Of a stretch of 13,312 nt of DNA, positions 6,960 through 13,312 are shown piece by piece (the first letter of the stretch is position 1; each line of letters starts with the position of its first letter). Made by a program: the position numbers and the translations under genes. A model generated the notes under the pieces. That model was given only the letters and a program-made list of their open reading frames with translations. It was not told the origin of the DNA and did not search any database. Source of the stretch: Actinomycetota bacterium (GTDB taxonomy: Bacteria; Actinomycetota; Thermoleophilia; Solirubrobacterales; Solirubrobacteraceae); NCBI GenBank assembly GCA_009699615.1, contig WLNV01000023.1, positions 1 through 13,312 of the forward strand. The letters are read 5' to 3'.

Positions 6960-8119
6960 TGGAGATCCACCCACTCGTTGAAGAGCTCGGCGTCTATCCG
7001 TACAACGAGCTGGGCGACGCGAGACGCGCTCGCGAAGAGAAGGGCTTGGGCGTAATCGACTTCGGAATCGGAGTACCGCGGGAGCCAACGCCGCTCTTCA
7101 TTCGCGAAGCGCTGACAAACGCGGTGCTTGACGAGGGCCACTCCAGCTATCCACTCGCCGGCGGGCTACCTGAGCTTCGCCAGGCGATCGCCGACTGGGT
7201 GCAGCAGCGATATGGCGTCGGCCTTGACCCGTCTATAGAGGTCCTTCCAACGCTCGGCAGCAAAGAGGCGATCTACCACCTCGCCAGCCTGCTGATCTGG
7301 GCTGACGGTCCCCGCGACCTCGTCGCGGTCACGACCCCGGGGTATCCCGTTGCTGGCCGCAGCACTCGGCTAGCGGGAGGCGGGCTGCTCGAGCTGCCGC
7401 TCGATCCCCAGTCGGATTGGCTTCCCAACATTGACGCGATCCCGGATGACGTATGGCCTCGGCTCGCCGTGATCTGGATCAACTCGCCCAACAACCCGAC
7501 CGGATCAGCCGCCCCGCTCGAGTTTTTCGAAGAGCTTGCCGAGCGCTGCCGCCGACACGGCGTTGTACTCGCTTCCGATGAGGCGTACAGCGAGATCTAC
7601 CTCGACGACAACAAACCGGCATCGATCCTCGAAGTTTCCGACCCGACACACATTCTCGCTTTCAACTCACTGTCGAAACGCTCTGCCATGGCCGGCTACC
7701 GGTCCGGCTTCGTCTGCGGTGACCCGCTACTGATCTCGGCGATGAAGGCTGTGCGGCCAACTCTCGGCGTAACGCCGCAGAACTTCGTCCAGCGCGCATC
7801 AATCGCCGCGTGGGGAGATGAGGGTCACGTCGCCGGGATGCGCGAGCGATACGCGCGAAAGCGCGAAATCATGACGCCCGCTCTCGAACAGGCAGGGCTG
7901 AAGTCCGTCGGCGGCCCCGCAAGCTTCTTCCTCTGGTGTGAGGTCGCTGGCGACGGTGATGATCAGGCCGCCGCAGCGCGCCTGCTCGAGGCCGGCGTTC
8001 TCGTGGCTCCCGGCCGCATATTTGGGCAGGCTGGAGAGGGTTACGTGCGGGTGGCCCTTGTGCCGCCAATTGACGAATGCGAAGCAGCTGCCGCAGCACT
8101 GCGCGAGCTGGGGCAGTAG
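6959..8119 (+). CDS. dapC: N-succinyldiaminopimelate aminotransferase (class I/II PLP)
   Basis: This 386-residue fold-type I aminotransferase is predicted to convert N-succinyl-2-amino-6-ketopimelate to N-succinyl-LL-DAP using glutamate. Typical features: FGIGVPREPTP near the N terminus (35-45), SSYPLAGGLPELRQAI (62-77), VIWINSPNNPTG (171-182; the Asn that contacts PLP), SDEAYSEIY (206-214; Asp207, Tyr210), the Schiff-base Lys240 within SLSKRSAMAGYRSGF (237-251) and a C-terminal GYVRVALV (361-368) containing the carboxylate-binding Arg. It closely resembles the actinobacterial DapC class. It is translated from an ATG that overlaps the dapE stop by one base. Its own TAG stop is part of the promoter-like hexamer of dapD. 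The family is broad, so the specific substrate is assigned mainly from the dapE-dapC-dapD context. Confidence 0.9.
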   Translation: MEIHPLVEELGVYPYNELGDARRAREEKGLGVIDFGIGVPREPTPLFIREALTNAVLDEGHSSYPLAGGLPELRQAIADWVQQRYGVGLDPSIEVLPTLGSKEAIYHLASLLIWADGPRDLVAVTTPGYPVAGRSTRLAGGGLLELPLDPQSDWLPNIDAIPDDVWPRLAVIWINSPNNPTGSAAPLEFFEELAERCRRHGVVLASDEAYSEIYLDDNKPASILEVSDPTHILAFNSLSKRSAMAGYRSGFVCGDPLLISAMKAVRPTLGVTPQNFVQRASIAAWGDEGHVAGMRERYARKREIMTPALEQAGLKSVGGPASFFLWCEVAGDGDDQAAAARLLEAGVLVAPGRIFGQAGEGYVRVALVPPIDECEAAAAALRELGQ

Positions 8120-8122
8120 ATT
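8117..8122 (+). promoter_or_regulatory. TANNNT -10 element of dapD, built on the dapC stop codon
   Basis: TAGATT begins with the TAG stop of dapC (8117-8119) and ends exactly 7 nt before the dapD ATG at 8130. The 10 bp between stop and start contain no Shine-Dalgarno. The geometry matches a leaderless actinobacterial promoter. No -35 is evident. Confidence 0.5.
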
Positions 8123-8129
8123 CGACGCG

Positions 8130-9146
8130 ATGACTGAACTGTGCAAAGAAGGCGCATGGGCCGTTGGCCTGGCTTCGATCTCCGAAGTGAGCGGCAACGT
8201 GCTCGAAGTCTTCTATCCGTCTCCCACTCTCGGGCTTCACGGTGCGCCCAACGAGCTAATTCGCGCGGCCGGGCACGATGTCAGTTCCGGCACGGTCGAG
8301 ATTCACGGCCATCACGCCGCCGAGCTGGGCGCAGCCGAACTGGGCGCAGCCGCACGGACCGACGACCTCCGTGGCGTTCGGACCGTCTGCGTTCTGACCG
8401 TCATCGAAGACTGCAGCGCACCACCGGCCGACGCCTACGACGCGTATCTACGTCTCCAACTCAGTTCGCACCGACTCGCGCCTCCCGGGACACTCAACTT
8501 CGACGGCGTTTTCGGAACGCTCGCGAATGTCGTCTGGACCGACGCAGGAGCCTGCGACGTCGAAGGGTTCACCCAAACGCGGATGCGGTTCATGGCGAGC
8601 GGTCGTTCACTCCAGGTTCGGTCGGTCGACAAGTTCCCCCGTATGACCGACTACGTCGTACCTGACGGCATCCGGATCGCCGACGCAGACCGCGTCCGGC
8701 TCGGGGCACATCTCGCAAGAGGGACGACGGTGATGCACGAAGGCTTCGTCAACTTCAACGCAGGGACGCTCGGCGAATCGATGGTCGAGGGCCGCATCAG
8801 CGCCGGTGTATGCGTCGGCGCTGGCTCCGATATTGGCGGTGGCGCGTCACTGATGGGAACTCTCTCGGGCGGAGGGACCGAGCAGATCAGCGTCGGCGAA
8901 GGCTGCCTGATCGGGGCCAACGCCGGAATCGGCATCTCGCTCGGCGACAACTGCATCGTTGAGGCGGGTCTGTACGTCACGGCAGGCACAATCGTCACGA
9001 GCTCCGATGGCAAGCAGCGCAAGGCGCGCGAGCTAAACGGCGCTTCGGGGATCCTCTTTCGGCGCAACAGCATGACCGGCGCAGTCGAAGCGATCGAGCG
9101 CGGCGGCGACTGGGGCGAACTCAACCCCGACCTGCACGACAACTGA
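8130..9146 (+). CDS. dapD: Tetrahydrodipicolinate N-succinyltransferase (actinobacterial type)
   Basis: This 338-residue enzyme transfers succinyl from succinyl-CoA to tetrahydrodipicolinate, the entry step of the succinylase branch. The N-terminal half is the actinobacterial-type domain; the C-terminal half is a left-handed beta-helix of hexapeptide repeats, visible as DRVRLGAHLARGTTVMHEGF (187-206), FNAGTLG (209-215), MVEGRISAGVCVGAGSDIGG (218-237) and the ISVGEGCLIGANAGIGISLG run (253-272). SLMGTLSGGG (240-249) is characteristic of this DapD class. The ATG at 8130 is chosen because it directly follows the TANNNT hexamer and starts the conserved N terminus; the frame also stays open upstream within dapC. 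A short in-frame tandem repeat (AAELG twice, residues 64-73) lies in the N-terminal domain. Its stop is 3 bp from that of convergent dapF. Confidence 0.95.
   Translation: MTELCKEGAWAVGLASISEVSGNVLEVFYPSPTLGLHGAPNELIRAAGHDVSSGTVEIHGHHAAELGAAELGAAARTDDLRGVRTVCVLTVIEDCSAPPADAYDAYLRLQLSSHRLAPPGTLNFDGVFGTLANVVWTDAGACDVEGFTQTRMRFMASGRSLQVRSVDKFPRMTDYVVPDGIRIADADRVRLGAHLARGTTVMHEGFVNFNAGTLGESMVEGRISAGVCVGAGSDIGGGASLMGTLSGGGTEQISVGEGCLIGANAGIGISLGDNCIVEAGLYVTAGTIVTSSDGKQRKARELNGASGILFRRNSMTGAVEAIERGGDWGELNPDLHDN
8319..8348 (+). repeat. 15-bp tandem duplication inside dapD
   Basis: Two adjacent 15-bp units (8319-8333 and 8334-8348) differ at one position (GAG versus GAA for Glu) and encode AELGA twice. 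The in-frame duplication lies in the N-terminal domain, outside the beta-helix, and probably came from replication slippage. Confidence 0.8.
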
Positions 9147-9149
9147 GCC

Positions 9150-9998
9150 TCAGGCGTCGGCAACCCGTCGCTCGAGTTCGTCATCGAGGCGGATCACCTC
9201 GACACGGTTTGCGGTTCCACTCAGTTCTACGTTCAACTGCTCGTCTATCTCAACGACAAGCTCGCCGCCGTCAAGCACCACGACGACCGGACTGGTCGCG
9301 CCGTCAAGGAGGCTCGCCACCGCCGCACCGCTCGCGCCGGTGCCGCTGGATGCGGTCTCCCCTACTCCGCGCTCAAAGATCCGCGCGCGGATCCTCCCGT
9401 CGCCGAAAGGCGTCCACCAGCTGGCGTTGGTACGCGCCGGGAAGCGGCGATCATTCTCAACCAGCGGGCCGATCTTGCCCAGGTCTAGAGCATCTAGCTG
9501 CTCGATCGACGCCACTTGGAAGGCACACTGCGGGTTGCCGATCGACACAAACTGGAACGCGCAGCTGACGCCGCCGATCTCGAGCTCTGAGCGACCGTCG
9601 CTGGGGCCATCGGGAAACTGACCGCTTGTTGTCGTTGCGCGCCCCATCGCCACGGTCGCGCTGTCGGGCCCGGTCAGCTCCGCAGTGATGATCCCAGCCG
9701 GCGTCTTTACGGCCAGCGAGTTGGAATCGGTCCAGCCGCTTGCATGCAGATAGAGGAACGCCTGGCGCGAACCGTTCCCGGAGAGCTCGGCCTGCGATCC
9801 GTCGGCGTTCCAAATCACCAGCTCAGCGCTGACCCCGTCATCGTCGTCATGGGCCAGCTCGAGCACACCGTCCGCGCCTAGGCCACTCTCAGGGTCGCAG
9901 AGCAGTTGAACGCTCCCAGCCGTCAGCTCGAACGCGAGCCGCTCTCGCTCGACAATCAAGTATTCGTTGCCTAGGGCTTGCCAACGCTCCAGTTCCAT
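9150..9998 (-). CDS. dapF: Diaminopimelate epimerase family protein with Ser/Ser in place of the Cys pair
   Basis: This 282-residue protein has the two-lobed DapF fold pattern. Motifs are ALGNEYLIVE (8-17), GLGADG (39-44), WNADGSQAELSGNGSR (63-78), SIGNPQ (152-157), RTN (189-191) and FERGVGETASSGTGASGAA (208-226). DapF interconverts LL- and meso-DAP with two catalytic cysteines, normally in CGNG and CGTG. Here both are serine: Ser73 (codon TCC, plus-strand 9780-9782) and Ser218 (codon AGC, 9345-9347). The ligand-contact residues Asn11, Asn64, Asn191, Glu209 and Arg210 are kept; the GNPH histidine is Gln. Only Cys34, Cys146 and Cys158 remain, none in catalytic motifs. Genomic context (dapE, dapC and dapD facing it, miaA upstream) supports a DapF role, but the chemistry must be altered or lost. 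The ATG at 9998 follows a TANNNT hexamer by 7 nt. Confidence 0.85.
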   Translation of the reverse strand: MELERWQALGNEYLIVERERLAFELTAGSVQLLCDPESGLGADGVLELAHDDDDGVSAELVIWNADGSQAELSGNGSRQAFLYLHASGWTDSNSLAVKTPAGIITAELTGPDSATVAMGRATTTSGQFPDGPSDGRSELEIGGVSCAFQFVSIGNPQCAFQVASIEQLDALDLGKIGPLVENDRRFPARTNASWWTPFGDGRIRARIFERGVGETASSGTGASGAAVASLLDGATSPVVVVLDGGELVVEIDEQLNVELSGTANRVEVIRLDDELERRVADA

Positions 9999-10005
9999 CT
10001 GGAGC

Positions 10006-10011
10006 AGACTA
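10006..10011 (-). promoter_or_regulatory. TANNNT -10 element of dapF, built on the miaA stop codon
   Basis: On the minus strand TAGTCT (10011-10006) starts with the TAG stop of miaA (10011-10009) and ends 7 nt before the dapF ATG at 9998. The arrangement is the same as at dapC/dapD, including the 10-bp stop-to-start gap. GTGACA at 10031-10026 resembles a -35 box but with a short 14-nt spacer. Confidence 0.5.
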
Positions 10012-10950
10012 CGCGTCCCGCGCGCTGTCACCGCGAAGAATCGTCTCAGCGACCTGGTCGACATCGACCTCGTCGAGCGCAAAGAGTTCCACGGGCTCCA
10101 GCTTTCCAAGCCAGGTCAGCTGGCGTTTCGCGTAACGCCGCGTGGCTTGCTTCATCGCCTCAAGGTCGCCACTCTGCAATTCACGGAAACCGAGCGCCAT
10201 TCGGGCCGTCCGCGATGCCCCGGCCTCTAGCGCGGCGGCGACCTCATCGGCTCCACCTGACGCGGCTATCCGTTCCACTCGGTCGCCAATTCGCGCATAG
10301 AGCTCGTCACGCTCGCGGATGAGCCCAATCAACCTCGTTGGATGCCGCATCCGCGCCGTCCAGAGCCCGCCAGCCTGATCGTCAACGCTGTGACCTTCTC
10401 TGAGCAGAGCGAGCGCGCGCAACAGTCTCCGTTCGTCAGCAACGTTGATCCGCTTGGCCGCTGCCTGCGACTGCTCGGCTAGGTCGCGATGGAGCGCCTC
10501 CGCCCCTTCTGTCTCGAGTCGAAGCCGGAGCGCGTCTTCTGTCTCGGGAGATACCGGCGGCCGAAGCGGCAGCTCGGTTAATGCAGCCTGCAGGTAAAGC
10601 CCCGTCCCCCCGACGACGATTGGCGATCCGCCGGCCTCGATCACTCGATCGATCTCGGCGTGTGCCATCGCGCCGTATTCGCCGGCGCTGAATTGCTGGT
10701 CGATTGGAATGCAGCCGACAAGGCGATGTTCAGCGCGCGACAGCTGATCGGCTGTCGGAGCTCCGCTGACGACCCCAAGACCGGCGTAGAGCTGCATCGA
10801 GTCGGCTCCGATCACAACGCCTTGCTGACCGTGAGCAGCGAGCGCTTCGACTAGCGCAATGGCGACATCACTCTTGCCTACTGCGGTCGGGCCGAACAGG
10901 GCGAGAACCGTGCCGCCATCGACGTCAGCGAATCTATCGGTACGCGGCAC
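10009..10950 (-). CDS. miaA: tRNA dimethylallyltransferase
   Basis: With the GTG at 10950 this is a 313-residue MiaA, which adds a dimethylallyl group to N6 of A37 in tRNAs that read UNN codons, giving i6A, the substrate of MiaB. Visible are the P-loop GPTAVGKSD (20-28), a DSMQLYAGL segment equivalent to the DSxQVY motif, VVGGTGLYLQAAL, MALGFRELQSGD and the C-terminal TRRYAKRQLTWL, all in family order and at normal length. An alternative ATG at 10992 would add 14 residues without family support. GTG 10950 lies exactly 7 nt after TACCGT, so a leaderless start is preferred. Its TAG stop forms part of the dapF promoter-like hexamer. The extra upstream open frame through to 11550 is antisense to the SDR gene and is not coding. 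Confidence 0.94.
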   Translation of the reverse strand: MPRTDRFADVDGGTVLALFGPTAVGKSDVAIALVEALAAHGQQGVVIGADSMQLYAGLGVVSGAPTADQLSRAEHRLVGCIPIDQQFSAGEYGAMAHAEIDRVIEAGGSPIVVGGTGLYLQAALTELPLRPPVSPETEDALRLRLETEGAEALHRDLAEQSQAAAKRINVADERRLLRALALLREGHSVDDQAGGLWTARMRHPTRLIGLIRERDELYARIGDRVERIAASGGADEVAAALEAGASRTARMALGFRELQSGDLEAMKQATRRYAKRQLTWLGKLEPVELFALDEVDVDQVAETILRGDSARDA

Positions 10951-10957
10951 AGGCTCA

Positions 10958-10963
10958 ACGGTA
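10958..10963 (-). promoter_or_regulatory. TANNNT -10 element of miaA
   Basis: On the minus strand TACCGT (10963-10958) is separated by 7 nt from GTG 10950, with no Shine-Dalgarno between. It lies within the 36-bp divergent gap between miaA and the SDR gene, so the two promoters must overlap. No clear -35 is visible. Confidence 0.5.
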
Positions 10964-10974
10964 GCGGCGCCTGC

Positions 10975-10980
10975 GACAAT
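10975..10980 (+). promoter_or_regulatory. Possible -10 element of the SDR gene
   Basis: GACAAT lies 6 nt before the ATG at 10987 and matches TATAAT at four of six positions. It lacks the first T, so the support is weak. The lack of a Shine-Dalgarno in the short upstream gap again suggests leaderless translation. Confidence 0.3.
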
Positions 10981-10986
10981 TGCGTA

Positions 10987-11778
10987 ATGCATATCCAAGG
11001 CAAGTCCGTTCTCTTGACAGGAGCCACAGGCGGGATCGGCGAGGCAATCGCTCGTAATCTCAGTCTGGCCGGTGCGCGGCTGGTTGTGAGCGGTCGGCGC
11101 GCCGACGTGCTCGAGCGCCTGGCCGCCGAGACGGGCGCCGTCGTCGCCCCCGCCGATCTCGCGAACCGAGAAGAGCTGGACGCGCTGATAGCGGCCCACG
11201 CCGATGTCGACATATTGATCGCCAACGCCGCGCTGCCCGCATCCGGAGACCTGTTCGACTTCTCGGTCGACGAAATCGATAGAGCCCTCGAGGTGAACCT
11301 TCGGGCCCCAGTGATGATGTCGCGGGTGATCGGAGAACGAATGCGCGAACGTGGAACCGGGCAGATCGTGCTCATTTCGTCGCTTGCCGGGAAGGTTGCG
11401 ACCGCAGGCAGCAGTCTCTACTCGACAACCAAGTTTGCCCTCCGTGGCTTCGGCAGCGGACTGCGAGCAGACCTGCATGACTCCGGCGTCGGCGTCAGTG
11501 TCGTCTTCCCTGGCTTCGTGCGAGATGCAGGCATGTTCCACGAGAGTCAAGTTGAACTTCCCGGTTACGTTGGTACCTGCTCTCCCGACGACGTCGCGGC
11601 GGCTGTTCGGTCGGCGATAGAGAACGACCGGGGCGAAGTTGACGTCGCTCCGATCGCGGTCCGAGCGGCGACGAAGGCCTCCGAGATTGCCCCCGGTCTG
11701 ATGGGCGCCGTCGTCCGTCGTCTCGGCAGCTCCGATTTCACAGCCGAATTGGCTGACCGTCAGGCCGACAAGCGCTAG
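10987..11778 (+). CDS. Short-chain dehydrogenase/reductase (classical SDR)
   Basis: This 263-residue NAD(P)-dependent oxidoreductase has the classical SDR motifs: TGATGGIG (11-18, cofactor binding), SGRR (35-38, where the arginines suggest an NADP preference), DLA (57-59), ANAA at 79-82 in place of NNAG, Asn104, SS (131-132) and the catalytic Tyr145-x3-Lys149. The C-terminal substrate region gives no clue to the substrate. It is a lone plus-strand gene lying between miaA and miaB, and none of its neighbours shares its direction. Its start codon lies within the palindrome ATGCAT and its TAG stop is shared with miaB inside CTAG (11775-11778). It could equally be described as a YqjQ/DltE-like oxidoreductase; no specific pathway is supported. 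Confidence 0.9.
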   Translation: MHIQGKSVLLTGATGGIGEAIARNLSLAGARLVVSGRRADVLERLAAETGAVVAPADLANREELDALIAAHADVDILIANAALPASGDLFDFSVDEIDRALEVNLRAPVMMSRVIGERMRERGTGQIVLISSLAGKVATAGSSLYSTTKFALRGFGSGLRADLHDSGVGVSVVFPGFVRDAGMFHESQVELPGYVGTCSPDDVAAAVRSAIENDRGEVDVAPIAVRAATKASEIAPGLMGAVVRRLGSSDFTAELADRQADKR

Positions 11779-13103
11779 CGCAGCGCGCTGGCAAGCATCG
11801 TTGCGTGACCACGGAGAGACGTACTCGTAGCGCTCTCTATCTCAACGTCAACGAGCTCTCCGGCCTTAGCGAGACCGGAGAAGTTGACCGGCTTGTTGTG
11901 ACGGGTACGGCCGCGAACGCGGTCGGGGTCTGTCCTCGATGGGCCTTCGACGAGCACCTCGACCGATCGGCCAACAAATCGCTGAGCGCGGAGTTCGGCG
12001 TTCTCCTGCACCAGTTCGATCAGTCGACCGATCCTCTCGCTCGCCAGCTCGGCTGGGACGACGCCCTCCGTAATCAGGGCTGCTTCGGTGTCACGGCGGG
12101 CAGAGTAGATGAACGTGTAGGCGGCGTCGAATTGGACCTCAGATACGAGGTCGAGGGTCTGCTGGAAGTCCTCTTCGGTCTCGCCGGGGAACCCGACAAT
12201 GATGTCGGTCGTGAGGCTGATATCGGGCACGGCGTCGCGGATCATGGCGACGCGGCCTAGGTAACGCTCTCGATCGTACGTGCGCCGCATCGCCTTCAGG
12301 ATTCGCGATGAACCGGACTGGAGCGGCAGGTGGATGTGCTCGCAGAGCGATGGCAACGCGACGTGGGCAGCCACCACCTCGGCGCCCATGTCCTGAGGGT
12401 GCGGGCTGGTGTAACGGAGACGATCCAAACCGTCGACGGCGTCAACTGCGGTCAAGAGTTCGCTGAATGTGCGCCGATCAGGACGAAGGTCTCGCCCATA
12501 GGAGTTGACGTTCTGCCCAAGCAGCGTGATCTCCCGAGCTCCGCGCGCAACCAAGACCTTGGCCTCAGCGACCAGGTCGTTGAACGGACGACTGACTTCA
12601 AGGCCACGAGTCGACGGAACGATGCAGTACGAGCACTTCTGGTTGCAGCCGACGCTGATCTGCATCCAAGCTTGGGCGCTCTGGACAGCCCGCATCGGCA
12701 GATCTGCCGTGAAGCCGTCGAACTCGAAGTAGCCCTGAGCCTCGATCGAATCGGCGAGCAGAAACTCGCCAAGCTGATCAACCTGGCCTGGCCCAAAGGC
12801 AACGTCGACAAACGGGTAGCGCTCGAATACCTCTTGCTTGAGCGACTGCGCCCAGCAGCCACCAACGCCGACTACGACGCCAGGCCGGGCCGCCTTAAAG
12901 CGCTTCGCGTTGCCGAGCTGTGTTGCCAGCCTGCGATCCGCGCTCTCACGGATCGAACAGGTGTTGAGCAGGATCAAATCGGCCTCGTCCGGGCCCGCAG
13001 CCGGCGAGTAGCCAAGCGACTCGAGCAATCCATCGATGCGCTCCGAGTCGTGCTCGTTCATCTGGCACCCAAAAGTTGTCAGGTGGTACGTAAGAGCCGC
13101 CAT
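11775..13103 (-). CDS. miaB: tRNA-2-methylthio-N6-dimethylallyladenosine synthase
   Basis: This 442-residue radical SAM methylthiotransferase converts i6A37 (made by MiaA) to ms2i6A37 in tRNA. The N-terminal UPF0004 domain supplies the auxiliary 4Fe-4S cluster through Cys13 (FGCQMN), Cys49 (NTCSIRE) and Cys83 (GGCWAQ). The radical SAM cluster is CNQKCSYC (153-160; Cys153, 157, 160). LGQNVNSYG and HLPLQSGSS are further family signatures, and a C-terminal TRAM domain carries RGRTRHNKPVNF. The ATG at 13103 begins the conserved MAALTYHLTTFGCQMN sequence. The stop overlaps the convergent SDR stop by 4 bp. It lies 28 bp downstream of recX, probably in the same minus-strand unit. Confidence 0.96.
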   Translation of the reverse strand: MAALTYHLTTFGCQMNEHDSERIDGLLESLGYSPAAGPDEADLILLNTCSIRESADRRLATQLGNAKRFKAARPGVVVGVGGCWAQSLKQEVFERYPFVDVAFGPGQVDQLGEFLLADSIEAQGYFEFDGFTADLPMRAVQSAQAWMQISVGCNQKCSYCIVPSTRGLEVSRPFNDLVAEAKVLVARGAREITLLGQNVNSYGRDLRPDRRTFSELLTAVDAVDGLDRLRYTSPHPQDMGAEVVAAHVALPSLCEHIHLPLQSGSSRILKAMRRTYDRERYLGRVAMIRDAVPDISLTTDIIVGFPGETEEDFQQTLDLVSEVQFDAAYTFIYSARRDTEAALITEGVVPAELASERIGRLIELVQENAELRAQRFVGRSVEVLVEGPSRTDPDRVRGRTRHNKPVNFSGLAKAGELVDVEIESATSTSLRGHATMLASALR

Positions 13104-13112
13104 CTGCGAGGC

Positions 13113-13118
13113 AGGCTA
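13113..13118 (-). promoter_or_regulatory. Possible -10 element of miaB
   Basis: On the minus strand TAGCCT (13118-13113) ends 9 nt before the miaB ATG at 13103, inside the 28-bp gap after recX. It would allow a leaderless or 2-nt-leader transcript independent of recX. No -35 is seen. Confidence 0.35.
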
Positions 13119-13131
13119 GCGCGGCGACAGC

Positions 13132-13312
13132 TCAACTGCGTTCGTATGCACGCACGGCGTCGTATGCGATCTCAAGGCTGTATCCGCGGCGAGCGAGGAT
13201 TCCGAGCGCGCGTTCCCTCTCCCGCGCGTCACTCGGTTTGGTCCCGACCCGCTGGTCGAGAACGCGAATCGCATCGCCTACCTGATCGTCGTGCCCTCGC
13301 GAGCCGACTATC
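13132..13312 (-). CDS. recX: Recombination regulator RecX, C-terminal part
   Basis: The minus-strand frame runs from the window edge to a TGA at 13134-13132, giving 59 visible residues; the start is outside. The sequence ERERALGILARRGYSLEIAY (31-50 of the visible part) is the typical last three-helix repeat of RecX, where R-A-x-x-x-L-x-R-R-G-[YF] recurs. RecX binds RecA filaments and modulates recombination and SOS activity; recA would be expected a little further along the minus strand, upstream of this gene. The assignment rests on a short C-terminal piece and on the neighbouring miaB, a common recX partner. Confidence 0.8.
   Translation of the reverse strand, partial: IVGSRGHDDQVGDAIRVLDQRVGTKPSDARERERALGILARRGYSLEIAYDAVRAYERS

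Noticed and set aside
7938..8129. Upstream extension of the dapD frame into dapC
   Set aside because: It is an out-of-frame shadow of dapC; conserved DapD sequence starts at the ATG at 8130.
9143..9153. CTGAG-C-CTCAG inverted repeat at the dapD/dapF junction
   Set aside because: A one-base loop is too tight and no T-tract follows. It arises from the two opposing stop codons and is not a credible terminator.
10951..11550. Upstream extension of the miaA frame across the SDR gene
   Set aside because: The added region has no MiaA similarity and is the antisense of a well-supported SDR; the P-loop of MiaA begins 20 residues after GTG 10950.

Overview
This window is a very gene-dense stretch of a GC-rich bacterial chromosome, almost certainly actinobacterial. 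It encodes the actinobacterial type of DapD, an actinobacterial-type DapE and DapC, the MurT/GatD lipid II amidation pair, and several leaderless-looking GTG/ATG starts. From the combination and the protein flavour I would place it in or near Thermoleophilia, but that placement is inference and cannot be settled without a search. I see no mobile elements, no RNA genes and no CRISPR. The window contains 12 complete genes and two partial genes at its edges.

Layout. (a) 1-282: the C-terminal end of an SRAP/YedK-HMCES-like DNA-protein crosslink protein, plus strand. (b) 341-4023, plus strand: a four-gene overlapping operon of a diacylglycerol-kinase-family lipid kinase, MurT, a SAM methyltransferase and GatD. 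MurT and GatD amidate D-Glu in lipid II; the methyltransferase sits between the two subunits and overlaps both. (c) 4029-5773, minus strand: hflX then dut, overlapping by 4 bp and converging on gatD with a 5-bp gap. (d) 5874-9146, plus strand: dapE, dapC and dapD, the succinylase branch of diaminopimelate/lysine synthesis, divergent from hflX. (e) 9150-10950, minus strand: dapF and miaA, converging on dapD with a 3-bp gap. (f) 10987-11778, plus strand: a lone SDR oxidoreductase, head to head with miaA and tail to tail with miaB. (g) 11775-13312, minus strand: miaB, then the 3' end of recX.

How it fits together. The minus-strand genes recX, miaB, miaA, dapF and hflX form a recognisable repair/tRNA-modification/dapF/hflX neighbourhood, with plus-strand genes (the SDR, and dapE-dapC-dapD) lying between its members. 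The dap genes supply meso-DAP for peptidoglycan and lysine, and MurT/GatD modify the peptidoglycan precursor, so cell-wall precursor metabolism is the dominant theme.

Most notable points: the DapF homologue has serine at both positions of the catalytic cysteine pair while its substrate-binding motifs remain; a methyltransferase is wedged inside the MurT-GatD pair; and several genes start exactly 7 nt after a TANNNT -10-like hexamer. In two of these the TAG stop codon of the preceding gene is itself the first half of the hexamer, which suggests leaderless promoters built on stop codons.
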